A stretch of DNA of 64,000 bases from Micromonospora peucetia (GTDB taxonomy: Bacteria > Actinomycetota > Actinomycetes > Mycobacteriales > Micromonosporaceae). The notes under the pieces are model-generated. The model saw only the letters and a list, made by a program, of their open reading frames with translations, ran no database searches and was not told where the DNA came from. Each line of letters starts with the position of its first letter. The stretch's first letter is position 1. The translations under genes were made by a program, and so were the position numbers. The stretch lies in NCBI RefSeq assembly GCF_900091625.1, contig NZ_FMIC01000002.1, positions 6,324,001 to 6,388,000 of the forward strand, read 5' to 3'. Of the stretch, positions 10,301 through 18,371 are shown one piece after another.

Positions 10301-13300
10301 TCGTACGTGAACTGCGCCGCGGTCTTGCCGCTCGGCAGGGTCACCGCGGTCAACTGGTTGGTGCCGGTGGCGTACTGGAAGTGCGCGGTGACCGCCGCCT
10401 GGCCCAACGGGTGGGAGTAGACGGCCACCTCGTCGATCGCACCGGTGAAGTACCGGCGTGCCGTGGTGCCCCAGCCGGGCCAGGACGCCGGCGTCGTCGC
10501 GTACGCCGCGCCGAGCTGGTTGAAGGTGAGCAGCGAGTGCTCGATCGTGGTGCCGGCGCGCTCGGCCATCTTGGCGCCGTCGAGATAGAGCGTCTGCACG
10601 CCGCCCATCGCCGACAGCACCACGTGGTGCCAGCGTCCGTCGTTGACGGCGACGGTGGAGGTCAGCGGCGCGATCGCGGGGCCACCGAACTGACCGCGGA
10701 GCAGGCCGTCGGTGCCCACGTACAGCACCGGCACCCCGGTGGTGGAGGTGGCGCTGAGGGCCTTGTCCTGATAGCCGAGCAGCGGGCCACCACTGCCGGT
10801 GGTGCTGGACTTGAACCACAGCTCGACCGCGCCGTCGCGGGCCTTCTTCACCGCCCCCTTGGGCAGGTCGACGGCCGAGGAGGTGCCGTTGAAGGTGGCC
10901 GCGGTGTTGGCGGTGCCGGTCAGCGCGCCCGCCACGCCGAGGGTCACGCCCGTGTGGGTGCCGGCGTCCTTGCCCAGGTTGACGGCGACCTCGCTGCCGG
11001 CGGCGGTGCCCTGCGGCTCGCCCAGCCGCCAGTACGACTCGGGCTTGGCGTCGAGCACTCCGGTGCGGTAGTGCGAGCCGGCCGCGTAGGCGTACCGGGT
11101 GCAGGCGTTGCCGGGGGCGCAGACCGAGGTGAGCAGGTCACCGCTGTAGGTGTAGGTCCACGTGGGCGCGGTGCCGTTGACCGCGTCCGCGGCGACGCTG
11201 CTGACGTGCGCCCCGGACCAGGTGAAGGTCAGCGACCGGCCGGCGGTGTTGGTCTGGCTGTTGGAGACCCGCGCCCGGGCCAGCTTCCCGTCGGCGGCGT
11301 TGTAGGTGAGCACGATCGACCGCAGGGCCGCGTCGGTGATCTTCGTGAGCCGGCCGGCGGCGGAGAACTGGTACGTCATCCTCGACTTGTCGACCAGTGT
11401 CCAGGTGGTGCCGCTCCAGATCAGCGACGCGGTGCGGCCCGACGGGGCGGCGAAGGTGCCGTCGGGGTTCCTGCCGAAGCGCACCTGCTGCCCGTCCGGG
11501 TAGGTGACCAGCACGTTGCCGGAGCCGTCCGCGTCGGCGACGACACGCATGTCGTAGTGGGTCGACCAGCCGGCACCGAACGCGCCGTCACGCCGTGGGT
11601 CGAGGCTGTTGTAGGTGCGGGCCAGGTTCAGCTGAGGGCCGACCGTGGTGACTGTGGCGTCCACCGCACTGGTGGACACGTTGCCGGTCTGGGCATCGAA
11701 CTCGCGGTTACCCGCCGCCGTCGTCGCACCCGCGATCCGCGAGGTGATCTCCGGCTGCGGCACGGCGGTGCGCAGTACCGAGCTCGGTGACGAGACCTCG
11801 TTGCCGGCGTCCTTGACGATCACCCGCCACTGGTAGGTCTTGCTCCAGTGCAGCCGGCCGGCCGGCACGGCCCAGGCGGTCCTGGCCTGGAAGCCGGAGT
11901 CGAAGCACCCGGTGGTGCCGCCGGACTCCGTCCGCTCGCACACCTCGAACTTGTAGGACAGCGACAGTCCCGGGGGCGCGTCGATGTCCACCGCGCGGGC
12001 CCACAGCTGCGGGGCCAGGGTGGGCGCGGCGTAGCCGTTCGGCGGGTAGAGCTCCTGCACCACCGGCGCGATGTCGATGACCTCGAGCACGATCCGGCCG
12101 GGCGGCACCTGATGGTCGGTGAAGACGGCGCCGCCGGTGCGCACCATGGTGAAGTCGAGGAAGTACCGGCCCGGTGGCAGGGCCTTGATTGTCGCGTCCA
12201 GGGTGACCTTGGCGCCACGGGCCACCGGGGCGGCCAGGTTGGCCGCACGCTGCTGGGTTACCGCCGCGCCGGTCCGCGAGTTGTAGGCCCGGTAGGCCAG
12301 ATAGTAGGCACCCGCCGCCCATGCCTCGGCACTGCGGTTGGTCACCGTCACGGCGACCTTGCCGTCCTGGTTCTGCAACACCGGCGGGTTGGGCACCGGC
12401 TTCGGGATCTCGTAGGAAGCGTTGTACGGGCTGTGCGTCACGTACAACCTCGGCGGGTTGGCCGTCGCGGGGCCGGTGAACCGCTTGCCGCTGAGCGGAT
12501 CGGCGGAGGCGCGCAGCGACAGGCCGTGGTTCGGCTGTTCCCCGTTGACCCACCGTTGCACCAGGCCGCCCCCGGCGCCCCCCAGATCGAACGCCTCGGC
12601 CGCGGCGGGGCAGGCCGAGGATCCCTCGCCGAACGCGACGAAGCCGTGCGCGAACGACTTGCTGGCCAGCGCCGCACCGACCGCCGGGCCGGGATAGGAG
12701 TAGCCGGTGCCGGCCGACCACGAGGCCGTCACCGGGTGCACGGTCACCTCCCGCGCCCGGCAGGAGTCGGCGTCGTAGTTGACCACCTGCAACTGCGCGC
12801 CGTAGATGGTGTGGTAGCGCAGCCGGTCCACCAGGCCACCGAACCTGACGTACGAAGCGGCGTTGGCGCCGTCCACCGTGCCGACCCGCAGTTCGCTGCT
12901 GCCCGAGGCGGAGCCGGCGCCGTGCACGTACATGGCCGAGTCGGCGGCACCCTCCGCGACCGGCAGCGCGACCGTCGGGTCCAGACGCACCGGGTAGACC
13001 CGGGCCGGGTCGCGCAGCCACCCGTCGTCCGCGGACACCCGCAGGGTCGGCTTACCGCCGACGGTGAGCAGTTGGTAGCTGACAGCCGTCGAGGTCACCG
13101 GAACGGGCGCGGAGTCGATGACGTAGCCCGGCGGGATGACGGCCCGCACCGTCCCGGAAGCGTCGGACAGCCGCACCGCGCCGTCGTGCAGCGTCGCGGT
13201 GAGCCCTTCGAGGCGCAGCGGGAAATCGTACACCCGCGGCGCATCCGCGGAGCGCAGCACCAGCGTCTCCTTCAGGGCCCCGGGGCGTGACTCCAGTTCG

Positions 13301-14070
13301 AGGTCCACGCCGGGCAGCACGCCACGGTAGGTGACCAGCGCACCGTCGGCCCGACCGGGCACCGGCGCGGCACCGGCCAGCCCGTACGACACGGCCTTGC
13401 CGTCGGCGAGGGCGAAGCGGGCCACGGCCGGGGCGTCGGCCCGCGCGGCGAGCCGGACCTGCATCGCGTCTGCCTTGTTTCGCCAGCCGGAATTGGCGTC
13501 GGCGGTCAGCTTCGGGTCGATCGGCGCCCAGCCGCCGCCGGGGGCCGGGTAGTTGACCGGTGCGGTGGAGAACACGGTGGTCTGGGTGCCGTCGGCGTTG
13601 GCGTAGACCTGCCGGCGGGCGTCGCGCTCCTGCGCCAACTCCTGGCTGGTGCTCGGCTGGTAGCCACGGCCCTGTTTCGCCGGTGGCTGCTGCACGGAGG
13701 CCTTGTTGGGCGGGACGGTCGGCTGCTGCGGCAGCGAGTGCTGCGGATGGCGCGACCGCTGGGAGGCGGGGATCTTCCGGTTCGCCTGCTGGCGCGAAGC
13801 CTCGCGGGTGTCCGACGCGCCATCCCACCGCTGCCGTGGTGCGGCGCCGCCGTCGCTGCCCCGGGCCCCGTCGGCCGCCACGTCCCAGCCCGCCACGGGG
13901 GATTCGAGCGGCGGCGGCAACTCCCCCACCACGGTCACCGCCATGACGAGGGCCATCGCTCCCGCCAGCGCGGTGACCAACGTCCGGCTCAGGGGTGGTC
14001 GCGCGCGCCACAGACCAGGTACCAGGTCCATGGCCTGGTCACCTGACGCGCTCTTGATGCCGTCATGCAT
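4324..14070 (-). CDS. RHS/YD-repeat polymorphic toxin-like giant with LamG and Hint domains
   Basis: GGAGG stands 6 nt before the ATG at 14070; the product is 3,248 residues. In order: a membrane or signal segment (about 27-50); a DNRLRE-like region (about 365-540); a DUF6531-type start of the RHS core (about 800); a LamG/concanavalin-like domain inserted at about 1007-1232; a Pro-rich linker (about 1335); many YD repeats, ending near residue 2670 in the usual RHS core end with DPVNY and DPDGY; a basic and Ala/Val-rich stretch (2680-2990); and a Hint autoprocessing domain starting near NSFTGDT (3006) and ending at VHN (3150-3152). The last 96 residues would be the toxin tip. They contain CNCGD and a charged helix but match no toxin I recognise. 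No obvious immunity gene follows: the next gene is a lectin-like secreted protein. Contact-dependent or secreted toxin is the family role; activity here is unproven. Confidence 0.88.
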   Translation of the reverse strand: MHDGIKSASGDQAMDLVPGLWRARPPLSRTLVTALAGAMALVMAVTVVGELPPPLESPVAGWDVAADGARGSDGGAAPRQRWDGASDTREASRQQANRKIPASQRSRHPQHSLPQQPTVPPNKASVQQPPAKQGRGYQPSTSQELAQERDARRQVYANADGTQTTVFSTAPVNYPAPGGGWAPIDPKLTADANSGWRNKADAMQVRLAARADAPAVARFALADGKAVSYGLAGAAPVPGRADGALVTYRGVLPGVDLELESRPGALKETLVLRSADAPRVYDFPLRLEGLTATLHDGAVRLSDASGTVRAVIPPGYVIDSAPVPVTSTAVSYQLLTVGGKPTLRVSADDGWLRDPARVYPVRLDPTVALPVAEGAADSAMYVHGAGSASGSSELRVGTVDGANAASYVRFGGLVDRLRYHTIYGAQLQVVNYDADSCRAREVTVHPVTASWSAGTGYSYPGPAVGAALASKSFAHGFVAFGEGSSACPAAAEAFDLGGAGGGLVQRWVNGEQPNHGLSLRASADPLSGKRFTGPATANPPRLYVTHSPYNASYEIPKPVPNPPVLQNQDGKVAVTVTNRSAEAWAAGAYYLAYRAYNSRTGAAVTQQRAANLAAPVARGAKVTLDATIKALPPGRYFLDFTMVRTGGAVFTDHQVPPGRIVLEVIDIAPVVQELYPPNGYAAPTLAPQLWARAVDIDAPPGLSLSYKFEVCERTESGGTTGCFDSGFQARTAWAVPAGRLHWSKTYQWRVIVKDAGNEVSSPSSVLRTAVPQPEITSRIAGATTAAGNREFDAQTGNVSTSAVDATVTTVGPQLNLARTYNSLDPRRDGAFGAGWSTHYDMRVVADADGSGNVLVTYPDGQQVRFGRNPDGTFAAPSGRTASLIWSGTTWTLVDKSRMTYQFSAAGRLTKITDAALRSIVLTYNAADGKLARARVSNSQTNTAGRSLTFTWSGAHVSSVAADAVNGTAPTWTYTYSGDLLTSVCAPGNACTRYAYAAGSHYRTGVLDAKPESYWRLGEPQGTAAGSEVAVNLGKDAGTHTGVTLGVAGALTGTANTAATFNGTSSAVDLPKGAVKKARDGAVELWFKSSTTGSGGPLLGYQDKALSATSTTGVPVLYVGTDGLLRGQFGGPAIAPLTSTVAVNDGRWHHVVLSAMGGVQTLYLDGAKMAERAGTTIEHSLLTFNQLGAAYATTPASWPGWGTTARRYFTGAIDEVAVYSHPLGQAAVTAHFQYATGTNQLTAVTLPSGKTAAQFTYDTATGRVTKHTDRHGGAWNIGAPLVYGGDTDLRRSVQVLDPGNRPHLYEYDAISGQLLRSGTPLGLETREEDRPGSPTPPPPPPPTEVCSTPDPGDPSFCTVIPGDAGGPVFVRHPLDGMAIRTFEYDDRGNQTVVTNENGDAVRMGHDKRGNVISKQTCRTAGVCHTTYTTYPATVTDQFDPRNDLPTESRDGRSASATDSTYRTSYTHTSFGELATQVNPDGSTVRHTWTTGGEAAYGGGTVPAGLLLTTTDARAKITRYAYYQNGDLYRVTKPSGLVTTHTYDALGRMLTATETSDAYPAGVVTSHTYDALSRVVGTTEPATTDAVTGQAHQKRSGTTYDVDGNVSRVEVDDVRGDDPTRTSTWEYDQSNRPTRITDAEGNETVKNYDRFGNETSVVDANGNRYDYAYTARNALAEVRLRAYAGDEGPTTGDYLVLHTYAYDHAGRMASDTDAMGRRLEYQYYGDDQLHRLVLKNFRKPDGGTRDYVVEENTYDGAGNRTRQVAANGTSVTQQTYTRTSAVASIVVNPGGAALTTSYTYDAMGNVTRVTHTGRGSNVPWTLSTTPEQVDYAYDDSGNPIRQTAVAGTVNRVTTSTYDQRGMLTAATDPLGRTIRYDHDELGRRIRVTAPSVAAEENGGTPSNVTPTTVTGYNTFDETAHTADARGNVTSFAYNRVGRPVGRTAPTYSPPAGLSPLKPTTTARYDAAGNVVETVDARGSATRYQYDQLGRLVSRDAPSGATDRAVTRYTYTRTGQLLSMTGPTGNRSEATYDDLDRQVTATVLERYPTARALTTNYRYDDGGNVTSVVSPSGATTSNVYDALGQLTRVVDPAGVATSYGYDYAGRQVRVSDGLGRTERIDYDQLGSIIAESDVAPDGSLLRSQTYGYDAAGNLTSAVSPAGATTSYEYDALGRLARQVEPATASTSISTSFGYDVAGNPTRYTDGRGNRTISTYNSWGLLESQIEPATTAHPNATDRTWTVAYNIAGQPTRLTSPGAVTRIRSYDTAGRLTSETGTGAGTPERALGYDLAGRLVRATALVGTDTYSWDDRGNLLGSAGRAGTASFSYDADSQLVSRIDGSGTSAYTYTKQRLTAARDGVTGVTQRYTYDAAGQPTSIDYGSGRTRAFTYDNLARVTTDVTRNQAGQSVSSVSYAYDVDDKLVGKTTTGTAGAGKNTYAYDLAGRLTSWTGPQGTVAYAWDASGNRIRAGAKTASYDERNRLLSDSDYTYTYTARGTLASRTSSGLTEKYAFDAFDRLTAAGSVTYAYDALNRVAARGGSSFGYAGMTDDVVTDGAGRYSRGPTGEVLGVGQGTEQLLALTDGHGDVVAGIDPADSTLGKLADSKAYDPFGKVVATEGDPGDLGFQGDWTDPTTGQVDMGARWYEPGTGAFVSRDPVNYSTGDAILANRYTYAAGDPLAHIDPDGYWPSCSWCKSVVNKVKKVASTVWSGAKRLGSRAWSVVRTGASAVVSGIRSVTSWVGSVIRSAAVTISNGARWLYNKARTAVNWISKKIRTTTVWIASKVSRVIKTVKGGVAAAATWARKKAEQAQAAFRVAQQRITQRAREVIEQVVRYNPIPTLAAVLKPVVSTIRTVVSVAVHIPAAVVATVRDVVADTVQAAEIIYQAAVEAAGTVVEAVSTATEAVVDFAEAAAPYVQDALNVVADAVGVTDLVDCVTKGDLEACAWTAATVAGFALGGVGGGAVRAARAARLVAQHGDEVAGALRGGTRLPTTRRVDDAADVASCATGNSFTGDTLVRMADGSTKPISKVDVGEKVLSTDPTTGRAGAFAVTAVIVGEGRKELVEVEVDTDGVRGSATATVTATEGHPFWSTERNTWVEAGDLAAGEELRTSAGGTGTVLATRERTERKRVYNLTVDTTHTFYVLAGALDLLVHNTDAGCPVHGPSILPESTTGTRPPGRCNCGDSKLDNNLPEVGRGPNGAGYHRGDDRMEDLKKVFEERKSRADLPNSVLGEAENLLETAADLWLPPGF

Positions 14071-14218
14071 CGCCGACCTCCGTGACGCACAGCTTGCTCC
14101 CCCGCATCGCGGCGCGCGATGCCGCCAGATGGATATCGCGACACGATGCGGCGAATCGGCGCCGATACGAAACCGTTATCCACGGTGGACGTTCAACCGC
14201 TGCTGGTGATCGGCTGAA

Positions 14219-14314
14219 CGGCAGCCCGGTCACCGCGTCGGTGACCCTGCCGGAGATCCGGCCGGGCGGATCGAGCCGGGTCCGGGGGCGGTGCTGGTGG
14301 CGCCGGCGCCGACC
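14219..14314 (-). pseudogene. 96-bp duplicated fragment of a carboxypeptidase-regulatory-like gene
   Basis: This stretch matches 17681-17777, inside the gene at 17150-18184, with only two substitutions and one missing base. On the minus strand it still reads LDPPGRISGRVTDAVTGLP. The missing G (14285-14290 region) shifts the frame relative to the intact gene, and the reading runs into unrelated sequence on both sides. It lies in the 312-bp gap between the RHS gene and the chitinase. The rest of that gap holds the RHS ribosome binding site, the chitinase terminator and nothing else I recognise. Confidence 0.7.
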
Positions 14315-14344
14315 GAAATGACGTGCGGACCGGCGCATGGTCAA

Positions 14345-14374
14345 GCGGGGTCGCCGGTCGACCGGCGACCCCGC
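14345..14374 (-). terminator. Hairpin terminator after the chitinase
   Basis: A 14-bp perfect stem with a 2-nt centre starts 9 nt past the chitinase stop codon at 14383. Confidence 0.75.
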
Positions 14375-14382
14375 CCATGGGC

Positions 14383-16938
14383 TCAGCAGGGACCGTTGTC
14401 GGTCCAGACGCTCTGGGTGTTGGCTCCCGGCACGTCACCCTGGGTCCACCACTTCGCGGTCCACCGGTGGCCGTTGTGCGAGACCACCGTGCCGCCGGCA
14501 TAGGCGGTACCCGCCGACCAGGCCGGCGCCGTGCAGGTCCCGCCGGTCGGGGTCGGGCTGGCCGTCGGAGACGTGGTGGGACTCGCCGTCGGCGAGGTGG
14601 TCGGAGACGGCGAGGCGGCGCAGGGCCCCTCGTCGGCCCAGACGGCGGCGCTGCCCGGGGTTTCCCCCTGGGTCCACCACTTCGCACTCCAGGTGCGCCC
14701 GGCATGGGACACCCTCGCCCCACCGGAGTAGGCGGTCCCGGCCGACCAGGCCGGCGCGGTGCAGGTTCCGCCGGGGGTGGAACCGCTCGGGGTGGGCGTC
14801 GGGTTGACCGGCACCGCCCCACGGGCGTGGTCGCTGGTCAGCGAGTACGTCTGCCCACCGAAGGTGAGGGTGTAGTTGGCCGGTCCCGCGATCGGCAGCT
14901 GGTAGTTGAGAGTCACCTCCGCGTACGCGCCGGGGGCGATGGCTGCCGGGACGGTGAGCCGGACCCGGTGGTAGTCACCCCTGAGCCCGCCCACGTTGCT
15001 GCCCGTGTGACCCGTGGACACGACGGTCAGGGCCCAGCCGGACTGCTGGGTGAGGGTCGGTGTGGTGGTCGGGTAGTCGAACTCCAGCTGCGCCCCGGCC
15101 GGGATCGGGCTGCCGGTGTTGTTGGTCAGCCGCAGTTCCGGGTTGATCGGGTAGTTGTTGTCGCCGAGGGCGAAGCCCCCGACTGTGGCGGTCACGTCGA
15201 TGGTCTGGGTCGGCAGGGTGATGGCAGCCCTGCGGGCCCCGTACGCGGGCGCCGCCCGGAACCTGTCGTAGAGCAGGGTGGTCAGGGTCTCGCCCATCCC
15301 GTACTGGCCCTTGGCCTGGTCGTACGCGTAGTCACCGGCGAGTTCCCAGATCATCACGCCGCCGAGGCCCTTGTTGACCACGTAGTCCGCCTTGGCGCCG
15401 AGGGACTGCTCGTCCTCGGTGGAGAGGAAGACGTTCTTCTGCGCGTTCCACAGCCAGGGCGCGACCAGCGCGGCGGAGTAGTTACGGGCGTAGCTGCCGC
15501 TGATCCGGTCGGCCGGGTCGGTGGCCGGGGTCAGCCCGTACGCGGACAGGTAGTCCGGGGTGATGCCGCGTTCCAGGTTCTTGGCGTGCCACATCGGGTT
15601 CGCCCCGGCGGGCACCTCCCTGCCGGCGTTGTCCAGGTCGTGCCAGAGGTTGTCGATGCCGACCGCACCGTTTCCGCAGGGGGTGGTGGAGCCGACCGAG
15701 GAGCCGGTGCCCGGTGGGCACTTGGTCTGGTCCGGCAGGGCGGCCCGGCCCCACAGCCCGTTGGTGCCGCCGGTGACGCCCTGCCAGCCGCGGGTGTAGT
15801 AGGGCACGCCGATGTTGACCCGCCCGCTGGGTAACGCGGCGCGGAAGTAGTGGTAGGCCCAGTCGGTGTTGAGGTAGCCGATGTTGCTGTAGGCGCCGTA
15901 GACGCCGCCGGCGACCAGCTCGGCGTCGTCGCCGTTGTCGTAGAGGGCGGCGTTCGGACCGACGTGGTGGTTCCAGGAGCCGTGCAGGTCGTACGACATG
16001 ATGTTGACGTAGTCGAGGTACTGCAACGCCTGGTGGGACTCCATGCCCCGCAGCAGCCACCCTGAGGCGGGTGCGGCCACCGTGAGCAGGTAGTGCTTGC
16101 TGTCGGTGGCGGCAGCCGCGTCGAGCTTCTCCCGCAGCGTCTTCATCAGCACCTGGTAGGAGGCGTTCAGCCCGGCCCGCTTGGCGTCCGCCTGCGCGAA
16201 GTCGAGGGGGTTGCCGGCCTTGTTGTTGGAGGTGGGGTACTCGTAGTCGATGTCCACCCCGTCGAAGCCGTAGGTGCGCAGGAAGGCGACCACGGAGTCG
16301 GCGAAGGTGTTGATCCCTGCGGTGTTGACCGTGTTCGCGCCGCTGGTGGTCATCCGGTAGAAGCCACCCGCGTCGACCCGGTCGCCGTTGTCGTCGAAGA
16401 AGCCGCCGGTCTCGGCCCACCCGCCGACGCTGATCAGCGTACGCACGTTCGGGTTCTGCTTCTTGTACTTGTTGAGCAGGTTGAAGTGTCCGGTGTAGGC
16501 GTACGCCGGGTCCATCTCGGCGCCGGCGACGCCCGGCCACGTCATGTTGGTGGCCGGGTTGTCCGCCGCTCCCGGGTTGCCGACCGAGATCTTGTTGCCC
16601 GCGTCGACGTGGGCGAAGGCGTAGTTGATGTGGGTGATCTTGTCCCAGGGGATCTGGTTGGCCAGGTACGCCGGGGATCCGTTGCGTCCGGTGCGCCAGC
16701 TGGTGAAGTAGCCGATGATGCGGCGGGAGTGGTCGGTGCCCAGCTTCTCCCGGCCGTTGGTGTCGTAGACGGTGCAGTACGGCACCGCCGTGCCCGGCGT
16801 CCGATACAGCCCGTCCGGCCGGCACGCCTCGTCGGCGCTGACGGCGGAGTGCGCGGCGGGGGCCACGGTCAGCGCCGTCGCCGCAGCCAACAGACCGACC
16901 GCACCGCCGACGAGGAGCTTGCTCAACTGCTTCCGCAA
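14383..16938 (-). CDS. Secreted GH18 chitinase with two C-terminal chitin-binding domains
   Basis: Hydrolyses beta-1,4 GlcNAc bonds in chitin outside the cell. The GH18 signature FDGVDIDYEYP (about residues 224-234) has the DxxDxDxE arrangement with the catalytic Glu. A signal peptide occupies about residues 1-35. After the catalytic barrel (to about 565) comes a beta domain of about 140 residues, then two CBM5/12-type modules (about 725-767 and 800-851), each with the AWSAGTAY and KWWTQG motifs, joined by a Thr/Ser/Pro linker. I chose the TTG at 16938 because GGAGG lies 8 nt before it. The frame also allows a GTG at 16956, which would place the ribosome binding site inside the coding region. 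Product about 851 residues. Confidence 0.93.
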   Translation of the reverse strand: MRKQLSKLLVGGAVGLLAAATALTVAPAAHSAVSADEACRPDGLYRTPGTAVPYCTVYDTNGREKLGTDHSRRIIGYFTSWRTGRNGSPAYLANQIPWDKITHINYAFAHVDAGNKISVGNPGAADNPATNMTWPGVAGAEMDPAYAYTGHFNLLNKYKKQNPNVRTLISVGGWAETGGFFDDNGDRVDAGGFYRMTTSGANTVNTAGINTFADSVVAFLRTYGFDGVDIDYEYPTSNNKAGNPLDFAQADAKRAGLNASYQVLMKTLREKLDAAAATDSKHYLLTVAAPASGWLLRGMESHQALQYLDYVNIMSYDLHGSWNHHVGPNAALYDNGDDAELVAGGVYGAYSNIGYLNTDWAYHYFRAALPSGRVNIGVPYYTRGWQGVTGGTNGLWGRAALPDQTKCPPGTGSSVGSTTPCGNGAVGIDNLWHDLDNAGREVPAGANPMWHAKNLERGITPDYLSAYGLTPATDPADRISGSYARNYSAALVAPWLWNAQKNVFLSTEDEQSLGAKADYVVNKGLGGVMIWELAGDYAYDQAKGQYGMGETLTTLLYDRFRAAPAYGARRAAITLPTQTIDVTATVGGFALGDNNYPINPELRLTNNTGSPIPAGAQLEFDYPTTTPTLTQQSGWALTVVSTGHTGSNVGGLRGDYHRVRLTVPAAIAPGAYAEVTLNYQLPIAGPANYTLTFGGQTYSLTSDHARGAVPVNPTPTPSGSTPGGTCTAPAWSAGTAYSGGARVSHAGRTWSAKWWTQGETPGSAAVWADEGPCAASPSPTTSPTASPTTSPTASPTPTGGTCTAPAWSAGTAYAGGTVVSHNGHRWTAKWWTQGDVPGANTQSVWTDNGPC

Positions 16939-16956
16939 CTCGCCCACCTCCAACAC

Positions 16957-16974
16957 TTAACAAACTTTACTATT
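16957..16974 (-). promoter_or_regulatory. AT-rich candidate operator upstream of the chitinase
   Basis: AATAGTAAAGTTTGTTAA on the minus strand lies 19-36 nt before the chitinase start. It is the only markedly AT-rich stretch nearby and an imperfect inverted repeat around AAAGTTT. It resembles AAAGTTT-centred palindromes that I associate with glycoside-hydrolase genes in actinomycetes. That it is an operator is inference. Confidence 0.3.
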
Positions 16975-17065
16975 CAGGTCGATGAATGTATACCTGGCCA
17001 CACCCCGCCAGCGCAAGGGCACGATCCGGCCCCGGCGAGATCCCGCACCAGCGCCAACGCCGAAG

Positions 17066-17106
17066 CGCCCTGCCCGCCAGGGACATGCTCCTGGTCAGGC
17101 AGGGCG
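17066..17106 (-). terminator. Hairpin terminator after the 17150-18184 gene
   Basis: A 9-bp outer stem (17066-17074 with 17098-17106) encloses a second 5-bp stem of CCAGG and CCTGG. It begins 44 nt past the stop codon at 17150. Confidence 0.65.
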
Positions 17107-17149
17107 TTCGGGGCGACCGATCCCGCGTGCGGGACGGGCCCGGCGACCG

Positions 17150-18184
17150 TCAGCCGTCGGCGCCGGCGGTCAGGTCGAAGTCGGCGGTGACCGGCGCCCG
17201 GCCCACCCACACCGGGAGGCCGTCGGTGAACCCGCTGCCGGCCGGATACCAGCGGCCAGGGCCGAAGGAGCAGTCACACCGCAGCCTGACCAACTGTCCG
17301 GGGAGCATCGGAAGGTCGTACGACGTGCCGACGTCCACCGCGCCGGTGACCTCTGCGGTGACGGCGTCGAAGGCGACGACAGTGCCGTAGGCCGCCGGCT
17401 CGTCCACCCGGATCGATCCACGCACGGTGGTCGGGGGGCGGAGAGCCTGGTCGAGCGTGGCGGTGCCGCCGGGGCGCACCCGGACCGTCCGGGCCAGCAG
17501 GGCGCCGCCGACGCCACCGGACCACTGCGCCGCGATCCGCGGGCCGGAGAAGCGCAGTGCCCAGTCGTACGGCCCCAGCCCGGTGACGGTGTAGCGGCCG
17601 GTGTCGTCGCTGATCGGGGTGTCCGGGGTGTACTTCGGATGCGGCACGAACGGCACCACGGCGACGTGCGCGCCCGCGACCGGCAGCCCGGTCACCGCGT
17701 CGGTGACCCTGCCGGAGATCCGGCCGGGCGGATCGAGCCGGATCCGGGGGGCGGTGCTGGTGGCGCCAGCGCCGACCAGGACCACCCACGCCCGGTGCCG
17801 CTGCCCGGTGCCGCCGTGCCCGCCGACCCACTGCCGCCCGTACCGCTCGGTCTCGTAGGGCTGGGCGAAGAGCCGGTAGCGTCCCGGTTCCACCCCGGTC
17901 ACCTCGATCCTGCCCTGCTCGTCGGTGCAGCCGCCGAACCTGCCGAGCTGACTCTCGCCGATGTACACCCTGGTCAGCCGTTCGCGGTCCAGCGGGACGA
18001 GACTCACGCAGGCCCGGGCCGGCTGACCGGTGCCGGCGTCCTGGACCGTCGTCCTCACGCTGCCGGTGGCCGTTGCCGCCGCGTGGCCGGCTGCCGCCGG
18101 ACCGAGGGCGGCCGACAGCAGGAGAAGCGTGGCGGCCAGCGCGGCAGTCACCCGCGCGCGTGGTCGGAGCAGAGAATCAGGCAT
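17150..18184 (-). CDS. Secreted carboxypeptidase-regulatory-like protein
   Basis: The start is the ATG at 18184, with GGGAG six nt upstream; the frame stays open for 17 codons more. The 344-residue product has a signal peptide to about residue 36. It then has several beta-sandwich units of the carboxypeptidase D regulatory type, seen from the repeated pattern GRIEVTGVEPGRYRLFAQPY, GRISGRVTDAVTGLPVAGA and GRYTVTGLGPYDWALRF. Near the C-terminus there are two close cysteines (CDCSFG). Such domains act as surface or adhesive modules; no enzyme domain is present. A 96-bp piece of this gene is repeated at 14219-14314. Confidence 0.75.
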   Translation of the reverse strand: MPDSLLRPRARVTAALAATLLLLSAALGPAAAGHAAATATGSVRTTVQDAGTGQPARACVSLVPLDRERLTRVYIGESQLGRFGGCTDEQGRIEVTGVEPGRYRLFAQPYETERYGRQWVGGHGGTGQRHRAWVVLVGAGATSTAPRIRLDPPGRISGRVTDAVTGLPVAGAHVAVVPFVPHPKYTPDTPISDDTGRYTVTGLGPYDWALRFSGPRIAAQWSGGVGGALLARTVRVRPGGTATLDQALRPPTTVRGSIRVDEPAAYGTVVAFDAVTAEVTGAVDVGTSYDLPMLPGQLVRLRCDCSFGPGRWYPAGSGFTDGLPVWVGRAPVTADFDLTAGADG

Positions 18185-18371
18185 CGATGACTCCCGGGGG
18201 ATGCGGCGGCGACGGGTGACGGCCACCGTAGCCACCGTTCACCGCCGCGGCTGTCGGATCTGGGACCGGCTACGCCGTTCGGCGACATCAGGCATCGCGG
18301 ACATGCCACGGGTCGGATCGAACGGTAGGGTCCATGATGGACGGACAGCCGGGTGTGTGGTCCCATATGTC

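Noticed and set aside
6000..11600. Repeated short GTCGTAGG-type motifs
   Set aside because: They encode the YD repeats of the RHS protein (codons for YDxxGR) and are not separate elements.
8317..11790. Open frame of 1,157 codons on the plus strand opposite the RHS gene, and similar long frames opposite the subtilase, BTAD regulator and M4 protease
   Set aside because: They mirror the third-position GC of the real gene on the other strand, have low-complexity Arg/Gly/Val/Ala composition and show no domain.
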